Origin: Parasponia andersonii
Lineage: Eukaryota > Streptophyta > Magnoliopsida > Rosales > Cannabaceae
DNA: 64,000 bases
NCBI GenBank assembly: GCA_002914805.1
Contig: JXTB01000142.1
Span: 74,058-138,057 of the forward strand
Direction of reading: 5' to 3'
This document shows positions 1-14,214 of this stretch, in pieces. Both the position numbers and the translations under genes were made by a program. The notes under the pieces are model-generated. The model had not been told where the DNA came from and searched no databases. It worked only from the letters and a program-made list of their open reading frames with translations. Every line of letters begins with the position of its first letter. The stretch's first letter is position 1.

Positions 1-2959
1 CAACTGTCACTGTTTCTCGTCTCACAAGCATTGATTCTCCTTGTCTTTCTTGACCAACTGTTATTTCAAGTTGGTGATAGTTTGAGTTTGCTTCTACTTT
101 ATAGTCAATGGACTATTACTACTCACTACTCTTGAACTTCTAACGACTTTAAGTCTAGGCATAAACCCTATACCCTTTCGTGACTGCAAGCGCTGACCAA
201 GTACATGCGTCATGGTTATGTAATATCGATGAAATGGGGACCCAAAATAGACTCAAGTGATAAGGCTGGGTCAGATGACTAAAATTGTGATTATGACAAA
301 TCCTAAGCTATAACTTTTTATTTCAACGTAGCATCCTCTCCTACAAAATACATGCTAGATATTTCTCTCGTATGTAGTTATTCCTCAATTCAACATTCTT
401 ATTGCGACAATGTTATTGAATGTTGATTGGGCTAATAAAGGCACCTATCTCTGAGTAAGCTTGCAACTAAAATAATGATCAATATTGATAAATAGAATAC
501 GAAAATAAAAATTGTATGTTAACAATTATATGTTATATATTTTCACTTATGTGAATATGGCTCATTAGAGTCAAAAAGCCCTGAATAGTAGTATATACTT
601 GCTTCACCTAATTCTCTGTATTTTGCACTGAAATTTTCTACCATAAAGTAAAATAATTAGTTAAACCGAAATTTTCTACTATAAAGTAAAATAATTTGTT
701 AAAATAAGTTAACATAATATCATAATAATATATAGTTCTGAGGATCAGGTATCACAAAATAAATGCCAGAAATCCTATATCAATGTATTCCATGTGTCGG
801 CACAAATAATGAATCTTCTAAAAAATTTTTAAAACAATATTATTTGGAGAGAATTAAGCCTCTATCAAAAAGAAAATTAATGTATTAATATTTAAAACCT
901 ATGTCGACACGGCTTTCTTCAGCATAGGCCTTTGATATTTTACATTGAAATTAAACTACAAAGTACTATCTTTGCCGATTAATTATTAACTTTGCGTTGG
1001 CATACCCTTACAAAAGGGCACTAAAATTACTTTCATTTTGGTGCGGTTTCTTATGTCAAGGTATTTATATAGTAACGTCAATAAAGATTACCATTCTTGA
1101 AGCTGGCCAAATATAGACAATATCTCAAACATTTGAATTTCTCACCCATTTTTTCCCGACATGTTAAACTTTAATGCGTCAACATTTCTTTCTTTTACGA
1201 ATGCTTTGAAATTAATATTTTAGGAAATAACTTTTGTCTTGTAGTGTTGGTATCTCTATTACCTATGGTGGTATGACTATCTCACTATAAGAAAATTGAT
1301 TCTTACACACATATAGTTATAGCAAGTTTAATTTAATTTCCTGCACAAATGTTTCATTGGTAATAAGATTTTCCCATACAATCTCATATTTGGCACATTT
1401 TTCTCTACAACTAAAATTAGTTCCTCAGTACTTACAAGATGAGATTTATGAATTGGAGAGTGACATGCTATCCTTAGTACAATCAAATTTAAATAAAATA
1501 CTTTCCATAACTATCCTAGAAAATCTAGTACAATGGCAAGAAGAGTCGAATCTACAGAGAACCAAATTCTAAACAATTCAATTTCAAATTATTCCTAGCT
1601 TAAAGTTAATTAAACGTGGGTTTGATTGACCTAATAACATAAAATAATTCAGAATCAAAATAACTTAAAATAACAACAAGTAAATCAATATCCAACTATA
1701 GTTAAGAGGTCATTCTACATCACTAATAACTTCATCACATCAATTACTAAGTGATTCATTAGTCAATATTCAAACTCATTTGCTATGAATAATTGCATGC
1801 TCAACAATCCTAATTCTCTTTCTCAGATTCATTATAAAAAATAAGCACTCCATTCAAATCATATTAATTAGGTAATACTGGATACGATTTTTCAATTAGT
1901 CTAATTAAAGCATTGAGTTCTTGAAAATATACTAAATTAGGCAATTCATCTCGTGCACTCGGAATCCTTTAACCTGGATCCTATTCTATATCACAATCTT
2001 ATATAATTATTTAATTATACTTAAATCATAATTATGCTACTAATAACAAAAAAAAATTAGACAATTGCATACTTGGCTCATATTCTAGTAATAATATTTC
2101 AATCATAAATCATCTAATGGCCAGCCAAATAATAAATAATCAAAATAATAGTCATCATAGACATAAAAATATAAGAGTTTCAATAAAAGCATAACTAATA
2201 TATAACTTGGCAATTCAATATAACTATATGGCTAAGGTTTTGAAATCACCCTTAACTAAAATAAAACTAACCTATCATTGTCATAGAACAAAGAATAATA
2301 CTAACTAAAAACAAAACAAAAGATAGAGAACAAATGTGTAGAAATTTATAATTCTCAAGCGCAATACTCTATATCTCTGATAGCTTCAGATCTCCTCCTT
2401 TCTTTCTTTCTCAGGCTCTAGGTAATTTTCTATGAGTTGAAATTTTGATAGCAGTCTTATCTCTCCTTTTGAACTCCTTGAATTATGATCTAAAATAGCC
2501 TAGTTATAGAGAAAGGCTCGACAATAGCATATTCGCAAACACCTGGTCAAGTTAGGAGTCTTGAACTTATGAAACTCTTTAAATCGAAGGCTATATGGAT
2601 TACCGATGCCATGACACATGGGATCCAATGCCACAGTGCTGAGCCTTGGGATTTTTTTTCAGTAACAAAAAGTTAGCGTCACAATGTGCACAGACCAACG
2701 TTGCAGATTTGAACCCCAGTTTTGCTAATTTTTACTATTTTTGCTCCATTTTTATTCCTTTACACTCCTTTGCTTCAAAAATATATAAAAATACAAAAAA
2801 AAAATTAGCTTAAAATATAAATAAACTAAAAAGAAATACATAAATAATAACGTAGAATAACTATAAAAAATGACACCCTATCACTGAGATAACCTTTCAT
2901 GAATCTATGTCATACATCTAGTGCAATTGATAGTGCTTGTCATCAACACTATCAAATTA
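1..2959. other. AT-rich intergenic DNA, no gene seen
   Basis: No open frame here resembles a known protein, and stops are dense in all frames. The only local structure I can support is a 38-bp tandem duplication at 628-703, listed separately. The part from about 1,600 to 2,800 has the look of decayed repeat DNA, but I could not assign it to a family. Confidence 0.5.
628..703. repeat. 38-bp tandem duplication
   Basis: Two adjacent copies (628-665 and 666-703) share the core GAAATTTTCTAC followed by ATAAAGTAAAATAATT and differ at only about four positions. It looks like a recent local duplication in non-coding DNA. Confidence 0.8.
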
Positions 2960-4600
2960 CAATTTATTTTCCTCGTGTTTCTTAATAAAAACTAGAATTA
3001 CCTAGCATAGTAGCAAGAAGGGTTTACCCCACAAGGACTGGATGTTTAAGTATCGTTAAATTCTAGAATTATCATAACCTAACTTTATTTAGGCATCCAA
3101 ACTAAATGAGATTAAAAGATAAATAACGATATGTGTTAAAGTGTAAATATGTAAATGAAATATGAACACTATTATGCCTAAATATACCATGGACTTGAGT
3201 TTGCCTAATTATTCTTAAGTTTATTAAATTAAGAAATTACTAACCCAATACCACTTAATTCACTAATCAAGAGATCAAATCTAACTTCATTACCTCTCTC
3301 AAGATTCAATTGAGATAATATACTTAAGTATCCTAGTTGATATCCCTATCTAACTAGATTATTTAAGCATTCATTTAGTCTTAGCCCTTAAGTGGAAGTC
3401 AAGTTATTGCTTACCTCCTGGTCTGACAATATAAACTCTCAAAGTAATTATCTAAGTATTGATTTGTTCCCAATCTCACAACAATCTAAACTATATTTAT
3501 TTATTCCGGATTGTGAAATCATTCTCTCTTGAGCATCAAATTCACAACCTAAGTTTAACAAATTCATTGGCTAAATAAATTAAAAGCAATAAGCAAAGAA
3601 AAACATAAATGAATTAAAGATAGAAAGTAGGCTAATAATAAACAAAATAATCCAAATAGGTGTATACAGGATTAGACCTCGTATTTTGATTAATTAATAG
3701 AACTTGTGATTAATTGAGATAATGTAAAAAATAATTGAGATTAAGGTTTGATCATAGGTGCACACAGAAAGGGTCAATGTTGGCCATATGTCGAACTCGT
3801 AGTAGGCAATCGAGATAGAAAACAATAATTCCTATAGCATCGTTGCTATGTTGGGATTATAAGAATGATTTAGTTAGTATGCGTATAACAGTTATCACAA
3901 TACAATCTATATGTTGAAGTCCTGATGGGTGGTCAATATGGAATCAACATTTCTCATGGCATCTTTGCCATGTTAATAATTGCAGGGATAACGTACTTAA
4001 GATATTATAATAATAATGACGATATAATAATAGAGACGTAAGTGTTATCACAACACTTTCTAAGTATTCTGATAGACTGTTGTACTAAGTAATAACACTT
4101 CTCACGCCATTCTTACCACAAAAAGGTGATTACTAGGATAACTGGCTTACAAGAGATGATAATAATAATGCAATAATAACAATAGAGAGGACTAGTTGAA
4201 TGAGACGAATAAATTGGCCATAATATCAACTAAAAGTCAATTGTAGAAAATAAGGGGTTAGATAATATGATAATATAAATAATAATAATAATAACAAAAA
4301 TGATAGTGAGGATCGATGGATAGTGAGAGAATACGAAATAAGAGATAAGAAACAAAGGTAGTAGTGTTGAAAGCCACAAATGAATACCAAGATAAGAGTT
4401 AGAAATGAAAAGGAAGGTTAAGAGCTTCAGATAAGTGAAGAACACAAAGCAAGATAGATAGAAAGAGAAAAAATATAATAGCATTGAGAGCTTATAAGCG
4501 AATGTTGTCCTTCCCACAAATGAAGAGGTTGTACCTCTATTTATAGGCCAAACATGCTTTGCCTTGTATTACAAGAGGATAAGGTGTTGACATCTTATTG
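2960..4600 (-). mobile_element. decayed LTR-like segment with internal imperfect repeats
   Basis: A phrase near 3,015-3,045 (CCCCACAAGGACTGG) resembles motifs often found in plant LTR retrotransposon leaders. At about 3,820-4,190 there are three imperfect repeats roughly 125-150 bp apart, each pairing a short 'cat..ttgccat'-like hairpin with an AATAATAATG run. Around 4,531-4,543 the minus strand reads CCTATAAATAGAGG, a strong TATA-box context as in LTR promoters. No coding domain was found, so the assignment is weak and orientation is inferred from the TATA motif alone. Confidence 0.25.
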
Positions 4601-5329
4601 GTCAAATTATCTTAGCTTGCAAGTACTTGGCTCACAAGTACTTATCCTACAAGTAATTTTAGGACTCGATGTTTCTAGAAGCTTCTAAAGACGTGGGGCA
4701 GCTTATGTTTGAACAAGAGTTTCCTTCCATACTAAGTGGTTTCTAGAACATTCTAGAGTATGTAGAACTCTGGTGAAAGAAGTTTGCTTATTGTCCAAGT
4801 TGATGAAGTGTCTTCATGGCATTGGATAGTTTCATCTTATAGGCTAAGGAGTGATGTGTCAATGCTTCAAATCTTGTCCAATGAGGTTTTGCGAAGTAGA
4901 TAGGAGCTTACTAAGTCATGGTGCTAATTATCTTGATTATGGCTTCATTTAGATTACTTTAAGACTAAAGCATGTATTTAGGTTAATCCAAAAGTTATAC
5001 TAATAGCCCTAAATAAGGCTACATCAAATCTAAGAATAAAAAATCTAATCGAACATGATAGAATCCACAGGTAATTTCAACTAGAAACCTATAAATAAAA
5101 ATATTTCACAAAATATTCTAAATACAAAATTCTATAGAGATTAGAGTAGAAAGAAAAGAAAAAGAAAAATTCTTATAGAGATGAATTTCAAATCTTCAAA
5201 TATTCAAGAATCTCTCCCAAGTCTTCTTCAATAAATCACCAACTTTAAGCTTTATCTCTCTAAGAATTTATGCCTCTATCTTATATTTTTCTATTCTCTA
5301 CACTAAGATTTGTGGCTTAAGTGAATATA

Positions 5330-5925
5330 ACAGAGCTCCAAAAGTGGAAGAATTTTGGCTATTGGATCAAAAAATATGAAGCAAAAGATTCTTTAATGAA
5401 AGGGTTGCTAGAGGCGAGGAACTTTAGGAAGGGAAGTTTTCTAGAATATATATGGTGGAATAAAGACCTTAGATCTTACAGAAAAGTTTCTTATAAGATT
5501 ATGGAATATAAAGTATTGGATTAAAATTAAGGCTTGGAAATGGAAAAATATTATGAGAATTTAAAGAATGCTGGATTCCTAATCTCTTTTCCTTCAAGGT
5601 TTTTTCCTCTCAATCTCTTCCCGATGATACCTTGGGGTCTGATTTTTGGGAGAATAATGATAAGTTGGATGAAATCTGATTCAAGATAACTTATGGAGGA
5701 AGAAGCAACATGTTACTTACCATTCCATGGAGTATGAAGGATAGATTTAATTCTTCGTTATGACATTGCTCTGAAGATAAGGAGTATAATATGGGCCGTG
5801 GTTACAAGCTAATGATGACAATTAAGGCTAAGTTCTCTCCAACTTCTTATATACTTTATAAATGATAGACAAACTTTTTTAAATTGAAGCTTCCTGATGA
5901 ACCGGAAGTTTTTCGTTGGTGAGTA
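5330..5925 (+). pseudogene. LINE reverse-transcriptase C-terminal remnant
   Basis: Conceptual translation across several frames gives phrases typical of the region downstream of the reverse transcriptase in plant LINEs: ARNF-KGSFL--IWWNKDL, then WIPNLFSFKVF-SQSLPDDT, then LLTIPWSMKDR and GRGYKLMM. These match the order seen in plant non-LTR retrotransposons just before the zinc-knuckle-like zf-RVT segment. The frame changes at least three times and stops are frequent, so this is a dead fragment. No poly(A) tail or target duplication was identified. Identification rests on family resemblance by eye. Confidence 0.55.
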
Positions 5926-7985
5926 TGTATATTCATTATGCTAGGGTTTATCTAGTTTGAGAGAAGTTAGGTTATTCATAGGAAAAATTGTAGAAAAACA
6001 TATAATAGTTTTTTAGACTAAGGTATAGTTTCAAGAGGTTTCGTATTAAAACCAAAATAAAGAAAACAATATAATTTTTCAATGATTAACAAATTTGTAG
6101 TTACCAAAGACTTTCATTTTTATCAAATAAAAGACTTTAATTTCATAAAACAAAATTTGTGTACCCTATGATTATGAACTCGAAAGCAATATCATATTGA
6201 TATGATCCATAATGACATCAATAACATTGATTACTTACGAGTGTCAACAACTCGCAATGATGTTGAAGATGTCACTAACTACTTATATTCTCTTTTCTCA
6301 TTCTTTCTTTATCTCAAGCTTCTCTCTCTTTTCTCTCTCTCTCATCTCTTTTTCCCTCTTTTTTTGCTTTGTCGATTCTATCTTTATTTTAATTATCTTT
6401 CGTTTAATTTCTTCACTTTCTCTACCTCATTTACTTCCTATGATCTCTTCACATTCTTTTATCTCATCTTTTTGACAGTTCATGCCCTCCCACATTCTTT
6501 TTTCCTTATTTTCAAGTTCATTCATTTTGTTGAACCTATTTTGCATGTCGATATCATTTAAAACTTTCTTTGCATACTAGTGCTATAAAGTAATTTAGAA
6601 CATAATTAAAGTTCTTTTTTTTTTTCAAAGTTACATGCATTTTTAAGGTCTAAACTTTGATATTTTCTATACTTTCAAATGATCATGACAAGTTCTTCCT
6701 ATTTTTGTTCAAAAAGAAGGAAAAATAAAATAGCATCAATTATACATATAGGAATACATATCGTTGCTTATTCATAATCTCTATCAATCATANATATTTA
6801 TATATTTATATATATGAATAATAAGATTGTTGCTTCTTATTTATAGTCTTGTTCATAATCTGTTATATATACATATATATATATATATCAAAAAAGAACG
6901 AAATTAGTATTTCTTCTTTCTTTAAATTAGAAAAAACAATAGTTAAATATTAGAGAAAATACCATTAAATTACAAAAAGAAATTATAAAACTAAGATAAA
7001 ATACACTTTTTTCGAAATAAAGAACGGATAGAGTTTTCAAGAGAAGTTATTGAAGAGAGGTTAAAAGCACAAAAAAAAGATGAAAAATGAAAATAAAAAA
7101 AAAAAAAGATTGGTGAATAAAGGTAGAAGAAAAGGCAAGAGGAAGAATATGTGAGAAGAGAAGAGAACAATTGGATTACAGGAAGGCCGATGATAAGAAT
7201 CTCTTGCAAACTAAATATAAGCAAAATAAAGAAACAACAAATATCAAACTCATGACCAGTATACAATGCATATACAGTAACCAGACCCAAATTGAAAATG
7301 CCCACAACTTCCGAAACATTGTCTAATTATTCTCTCATATTGATACCTTTCTATCTTCATGCATTTCTTTTGATAGGTATCACCCTTCTGACATAGTTAC
7401 CAAGCTAGTAAAAAAACTAATTTGTGGTGTGGTGTGGAAATAACTAATGTCAATCAAAACAAAAGACCATAAAATTATCCTTTTTAGAATAAGTGGAATC
7501 TACATGACAACAAAAAGATATACATTTGCTAAACCAAAAAAGTCATAAAAATATACTCTAAAAAAAGTATATATTTTACACATTTTTAACAAAATGTAAA
7601 AGTTTTCTAGTTTTACTAAATATTATTACTGAACATTGTATTTGTCTAGTTGATAAAAGTTTTTTGTGTATTTTACTTATATGAGTTAATATTAATTACA
7701 TATGCATTAAGAATTTGGTAAATTTATATAGGATGGAAGAATTATGAAGAAATCAACAAGTACTTGTAATTCAACAAATAAGTTTTTACTAGTATGATGT
7801 GAAAATCCTTGAGAAAAAAAGTCCAATTTACATGTCATATAGAAATCGAGCTCTATGTGGCTAGTAAACAGTCTTCTTCTTTATTTGTTTTTGTTTTTTT
7901 TCTTTTCTATTTTATAATAATAAAATTTCAAATATGTGACTAATAACAATTCATGATAGATCCATTAAGGTAATTAACTTCTACA

Positions 7986-8042
<57 letters not shown>

Positions 8043-8347
8043 ACAGAACATATATAGCATTCATACTATAATATTTGAAGTTTTAAAATTAAATTAATGT
8101 AGATAAAACCAACATTTAGAGATGACCAAAAATACAAGCATATATTCAGACATAACATAGCATTCATACTTTAATATTATAAAATTTAAAATTAAATTAA
8201 AGTAGATAAAATAAACCTCCGTCATATTTAGAGATTAAAAATATCAAGAAAAAGATGCACTTATATATTAACATTAAACCCTTAACCATTTTTATCGTGC
8301 CATATTATATTATTATTGAAGCAAATATATAAGTAAAATTTTTAGAA
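5926..8347. other. AT-rich intergenic DNA, no gene seen
   Basis: This stretch holds pyrimidine-rich tracts around 6,280-6,480 that create long open frames of Phe/Leu/Ser-rich low-complexity sequence, which I do not regard as genes. There is a single undetermined base at 6793, short AT tracts, and the (AT)n microsatellite at 7988-8038. Confidence 0.5.
7988..8038. repeat. (AT)n microsatellite
   Basis: About 25 uninterrupted TA dinucleotides. It is the longest dinucleotide tract in the window and a likely length-polymorphic marker. Confidence 0.95.
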
Positions 8348-9090
8348 ATTAATCATTTTTTAGTCCTTAAACTATTGTTAAATCCCATTTTGGCTCTTAA
8401 ACTTTAGAAAATACCAAATTTAGCATTTGAATTTTTCATTTGTTTCATTTAACCCCTTTTGTAACTCTTCCATTATAAATGGATTGAAAAAGTTGCTGTC
8501 ACAGCCCATGAATTTATTACAAGTCCCATTTTAGTGCTCAAGCTTTTAAACGTCTTTATTTTAGCACCCGATCTATCAAAATATTTCATTTTCATCCTCA
8601 CTACCACTTTATCATTAAAAACGTCCAAAAAAATAAGAAGCAAATGTTACTCACGAGAGGCTTTATCATTAAAAATGAACCAAATAAAAAACATATGTTA
8701 CTCACGTAAGGCTTTAACAAAGACATCTTAAGCAATTTTGTAAGATAAAAATAAGATAGTAGAAAACTTTTATGTCATTTTAAATTTAAATAAAAAAAAT
8801 TTTACGGTCCAAAATTTAGTGATTCTCTTGTATGGTCATGATTTAGATTTGTCATAGTAGATGAGTATCCCAATAAGTTCAAATCAGTAGAATGCACTAT
8901 TTTCTTAATAGTTAAATCAATTTTTTCCTTTGAAAATAATTTAAATATGATAACTCAAGGTTCGTTTTGTTATCTTTTTTATTTATATTTATTCTTTATA
9001 AATTTTAAATGATCTATGTTCTTTTATTCTTCATTTTTCTATAATTGTATATTATCTAATTACTAAATAGCAAAAATTAAAACCAATATT

Positions 9091-9125
<35 letters not shown>

Positions 9126-9582
9126 AATTTAGTTTTCTAATACAATAACAAAGACTAATTTGCTCTCACTAAAGCTTAGAATATGATATCATTTTACAAC
9201 TAATAAAATAGTAAACTTGCTTAATAAAAGTGAAATGCCTAAAATGTTTTTTTTTCAAACTCTCAATTGATTGTCCATTTTCGTTTCCATATGATTTTAA
9301 CAACAAAAATTAAGAGAATATAATATAGAATGAGACACTTCAAAAAAAAAAAAAAACACTGGGTGCTAAAATAGTGAAGTTTTCAAGTTCAAGCCAAAAT
9401 GAGAGTCTAGATATACTTGAAGGGCTGAGATAGGAAAATTTCTATCTATTTATTATGGAATAGTGACTAAAAGAGATTAAATGAGATATGTAAATAGTTT
9501 AGACCTCAAAATTAAGATAAATTTTTTTAGAGACCAAAGTAGGATTTACACAATAGTTTGGGGTAAAAAATATGATTAATCC
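8348..9582. mobile_element. foldback element with ~230-bp terminal inverted repeats
   Basis: The left arm (about 8,348-8,580) starts ATTAATCATTTTTTAGTCC and the right arm, read on the other strand from 9,582, starts ATTAATCATATTTTTTACCC. The two arms stay alignable for over 200 bp: both contain AAACTATTG, then a Cys/Gly-free 'AGCCC' block, and both contain TTTTAGCACCC near the inner edge. The interior (about 8,600-9,340) includes a short direct duplication around TGTTACTCACG. Long inverted arms, non-coding content and ~1.2 kb size fit a Mutator-like or foldback non-autonomous element. I could not define a target duplication. Confidence 0.6.
9094..9122. repeat. (AT)n microsatellite
   Basis: A run of about 14 TA dinucleotides inside the interior of the foldback element. 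Confidence 0.9.
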
Positions 9583-12500
9583 ATATTTTAAACTTGGATT
9601 TATTATGTATCCCATATCTTAGCATGACTGAGCTTAACTACTAATCTATTTAATTGAATAAAACATCAAGATTAATAAAAGATAATGACATTTTTTTTAA
9701 TATAGTGCTCCTTATTTTATATTAGTACTTAATGCATAATTAAGCTTTTAAGGTTAGTTTACAGCCATAGTATAGAAGTTATTTCCTGAGTAAACACAAA
9801 TATTTTGATTTATATATTCAAAATTCTTCTACCTCTTCCATGTAGAGAAAGGAAATTTATTGATTAAAATCAAAGGGACAAATACATTACTCCTTTATAA
9901 TAAACTAAACACTCCTTTAAAACGAGCTTCTCTTATTAAAGGTGACTGATTCAAATTAATGAAATTTTTTTCCAAGTACAGGAGTGTCAAAGTAATAAAT
10001 TACTCGGTGAGACCGAAGTCAATCCACAGGAGTTTAGTGAATAATACAAGACCATAACACATATATTGCAAGAATAAAAATGATAGGAGAAAGTATGTTG
10101 TAGGATGATTGTGACAGTATGAAACAAAGTGACTGAAATATAACGATATGAAGTTACATAATTAAACAATTGCTAAGATTAGGGGATCCACTCTTAGGTA
10201 TATCAAATAAGTATAACTTAAGTTCTTTTATCACTCAATTAGAATCCACACACAATGGAGGTTCCAATCAGAAGATTAATCAATAAAGGTCCATTATTAG
10301 TTATCTATGTGATTAGATTAGTTTTCTTAATTACCTTTTTTTTTTATAACGCCAACACTTGCAAATATGGTCAAGCAATCATGGTGCTACCTTATGTCCA
10401 CAACAAATCAAAATCTCTTCATAGCATAACTGGTACAAAAAAAATTAAGTATTTGTTGTGCCAATGGTTGACTACAATGAATCAAGACTCATCACTTAAC
10501 AAGGAGGGTACTACGATTGATTAAGAAAATTAAGTAGCACATGTATAACAGTGATTAAAAGATATAAATAATGAAGTCCACCTAGAGTTTGGATTATACC
10601 TATCTTTCCCCTAAGAGGTTCACCATTTCATCTTAGCAACATGCAAGATTAAGTAAATATGATGAAGAAGAATAACAAGTATGAACACAATATGAACATA
10701 ACTTTAAACACAAAACTCTTACTATTTTGAAGGCAAAGCAAGATTAAAATAACATAAATAACAAGAGGAGAATAAAAGAGAGTGATCTTTTTCTCAAAAA
10801 TAAGATGCCTCCTAAGCCTAGCTTAAGCATCTATTTATAGGAAAATTTAGAGATACAAAGTCAAAATTTGTAGACTAAAGATAAGAGCAAGTTGGCAACT
10901 TGTTTTGACAGATTTAGTCTCTCCCAAAAATGTATTTGAAACTCCATGAATTTGGACGAAAAATGTTTTGATCCAAGAAAAACTTGAAGCTCAATCTCTT
11001 AGGAGTCGTATGCCACCAAAATTACATCTATTGGAGATGTATTTCTTGAATTATAGCAAAATTGGTGAAGATAGGTTATGCTGAGTCAAAATTGGTTACT
11101 GATCTTATCATGTAGAAAGATCTGAAATTTTTACCCAGATTTCGGCTTCTTTTGAATTTTCTCAAAGAACAAATCATCTAGATAGTTTTGTGTACGTGTC
11201 CATAGCATTTAAAATCACTCTATTTGATATTGTAATGAGGCCAAACAATAAAGGGTATCGGCTGAATGTGAGTGCAGTCTAATTTACAATGTTGTCCATT
11301 TGAGACCCATTTAGAAATAATCTGTGCAGATAATTGAGTTTAGTGAGTAATTGAGTTCAAAATCTATGAGTTCAAGAATTGGATCAAAATCCCATGTAGT
11401 TTAGAATCTGTGCCTATTTTATGAAACCTGCGCAGAAGCGAATATTTAGCACAAATTAGAGGTAATTCTTGTTTTTATGCCTATATCTACAAAAGTGCAT
11501 TAAATTAGGGAATTTAATGAAACTCTAAATTTATAATGATGATCTAATCTCATAATAAATATACACAATTAGACGTTCATCAAAAGGGCAATTTGTTCTT
11601 TAACTTTGTATATTGTTGGACTTCTAAAATCATTATTATTAATAGATATAACCACTTTCTTACTATATGTTATAAAATTGTTTCTACAACTTTTGGGTAA
11701 TGCAAGTGGCACTTATCATGTATAATGTCATAATGCCTAATTGTCATGACTAGTCATACCTTATGATTGTATCTATTTGTTTATGTATATATACATATAT
11801 TATATAATAGATGTTTTGAATATAGTCCCATTTCGAGACGTTCTGTTATACATTTTGGACTATTTGAACAACACCGAACATATTTAATCAATATGACGTT
11901 GGACAAACATGTTCTGTATTTGTAAATTATGTGATGAGACCGGTCCCTGAATGGGACCACATCCTACCCTATAGAGATTAGACCATACATGTGTAGATAT
12001 GGCAGAGAAGGTGTGACAGCAGCTCCAGTGAATATGTGGTCATGTTAGTTTATCTAATTTTTTTTTAATGGGTTATTAATATTATTACTTTTTACCCAAT
12101 ATATCAATTAGGGTTATTTTTCCAGTGTTTTAAGACTTTATAAACTTTCAATTTCATTACACTTTAATCCTGTTACTCGTTTTACTATAAAAGTTTTGAG
12201 AGCTGGACTAAGATATAAGATTTTTTTTAACCAATGTTATATAAAGACAAAATGTCAATTTATACTAAAATATTTTATAAATAGAAAATTAATTAGAATA
12301 CGGTTGGGAGAGGCGAAAAAAGGTGGCCTAAATAATACTATTCTAGTTTAACTAATAACCTCGAGTAATATTCACAAAATTGTATATGAAATAAAGGAAC
12401 CTTATTTCCTTTATTACTTTTTAAAGAGTATTACACATTAATACATAAAATTATGCTTATCTATGTCTGAAAAAATGCATAAAATTCATCTTATAAAACT

Positions 12501-14016
12501 AAGAATATAACATAAGAAACAGTTGTATAGTCTTTTCCTTGTGAAGGAAGAGTTGGGCATTATTAAAGTAATAAAACAACTTTACAACTAGAGTTAAGAA
12601 GTTACTTACTTTAAAATAGTAGTTTTCTAATGACTAGAAAGTGTACCAAAATCAAACAAAAAACTTCTTTTTCATGATAATATCAAAACAAAAATATCCA
12701 CTTGACAAACTTTTGATTCGGTACACTTCTCATAAGGAATTTTGTCCCTTCAATTTAATTTAATCAATCTCCTTTTTCAATATGGAAAAGGTAGAAATAA
12801 GTTAACAAAATTTATTAGAAATAAGAAAAGGAAGAAAGGATTCATAACAAAGATAGAGAAAATTATTAATAAGATTTATATTTTAATTAATGCTTATATA
12901 CTTATATGTCCTTACACTGGCATAAAAGTGAAAAAAAAATAGATTATAAAATATGGAATACGATTAAAAAAAAGGTGACTCTATTGACATCTCTTTGTTT
13001 ACTCTAACCACACTCTTTATCAAATCAATATTTTAATTGACACTTAAAATATAATTATAATTTATTATGCTATCACTATTCTTAAATTTATCTTTAACTA
13101 ATTGTCTTTGCTTTTCACTATTCACAAGTCTCAGTCTCCTACCCCTCTCCCTCCCTCTTTTTCTTCTATCGATAATCATCAATTTCCTCTTTTATTTTAT
13201 TTTTTTTCCTGCTTCTCACCCTTTCTTTTTCTTTTCACAAAGCTTACAAATTTAAAGAATTATACTCCTAAGAACAGGGTCAATTTTTTTTCGTGTATAT
13301 ATATGTATATATATTTGAAGATATTTAAATATATAGATTATATATTTAAGTCTAAAATTTGAAATACTAACGATTTTATTTTGATACTTTTTTAATAGAA
13401 GCCGGATCTAGAATGGACCACATAAAATTTCCTTCTTTTGAATCAATAAATAATTAAAAAAATCAAAGTCATCTTAATTGATCCCTGCTAGATAGAAAAG
13501 TTATAATGAAGGATATATGTGCTTTTTTTTCCTCTTTTCTTTTTCGATTGTAAGCTGCAGGTCTAGTTTCAAAGGAGCTTATTTTCCTCTCTTGATTTGT
13601 GTCGATTGGAGTTGTTCTAGAGTTGTCAAAACTAATTCACCGATTCCTTGTATATGATCTATTAGGTTGAAAGGGGCTAAGAAATATAAAAGAAGAAGAA
13701 CAAAGAGAGGGTGAGAAAAGAACATATAAACAAATTGAAGATTACTTAAGTAGTAATAATTGTAATTGAATTTTAAATTTTAAATGGAGAAAGGTATGTT
13801 GAAAATGTTGTGGAGAGAGTAGACAAAGTAGTAGCAATTGAACCACCCATAAACAAAATTAAAAGGCAAAAAGAAACTATATGTATCATTATATGGTTAG
13901 TTCTTCTTCTTATTATTATTTACTTTTTTAATTAATCACGCTAAATTATTGTTAGATTTGGCATACAAAATACATTGAACTATAATATATATATATATAT
14001 AGCACTAATCTAATAG
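9583..14016. other. intergenic DNA with LTR-like debris, no gene seen
   Basis: From about 9,980 to 10,870 the sequence resembles an LTR fragment in minus orientation: a CCGAAGTCAATCCACAGGAG phrase near 10,010-10,030 is like those near plant retrotransposon leaders, and the minus strand has CCTATAAATAGATGC at about 10,829-10,843. No coding domain is present. The short open frames here, including an 89-codon one at 10,255-10,524, show no recognisable motif. The remainder to 14,016 is featureless AT-rich DNA. Confidence 0.35.
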
Positions 14017-14214
14017 ATATTTTTTTTAACCTATACATAGGTATTGTTTTGGCCAATGAAAATTTGTTATATATATATATTTTTTAGTAAAAAATAATAG
14101 AGATAAATAACATTAATGATACACGTCTTTTCATGCACCTCATTATAGCCGTTGGATCACTATTAGATGATGATTCAACGGCTAAAAAAAATACCTACAC
14201 ATAGGTAAAAAAAG
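14017..14214. mobile_element. MITE-like inverted repeat
   Basis: The left end has TTTTTTTAACCTATACATAG and the right end, on the other strand, has TTTTTTTACCTATGTGTAGG; both continue into GTATT and then a GCC block. The element is about 195 bp and non-coding, with CAACGGCT/AGCCGTTG motifs inside. Flanks CTAATAGAT and CTATTGGAT are nine bases long and match at seven positions, which would fit a decayed 9-bp Mutator-type target duplication. The inverted termini are directly visible; the superfamily is inference. Confidence 0.5.

Noticed and set aside
4230-4517. 95-codon minus-strand hydrophobic frame
   Set aside because: Comes from A/T-rich repeats including an AATAATAAT run; hydrophobic only because of T-rich codons.
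6202-6561. 119-codon and overlapping 87-codon + frames
   Set aside because: Low-complexity pyrimidine tracts give Phe/Leu/Ser-rich sequence in two frames; no signals around them.
13067-13362. Two overlapping + frames rich in Leu/Phe/Ser
   Set aside because: Pyrimidine-rich low-complexity DNA; neither has motifs or gene signals.
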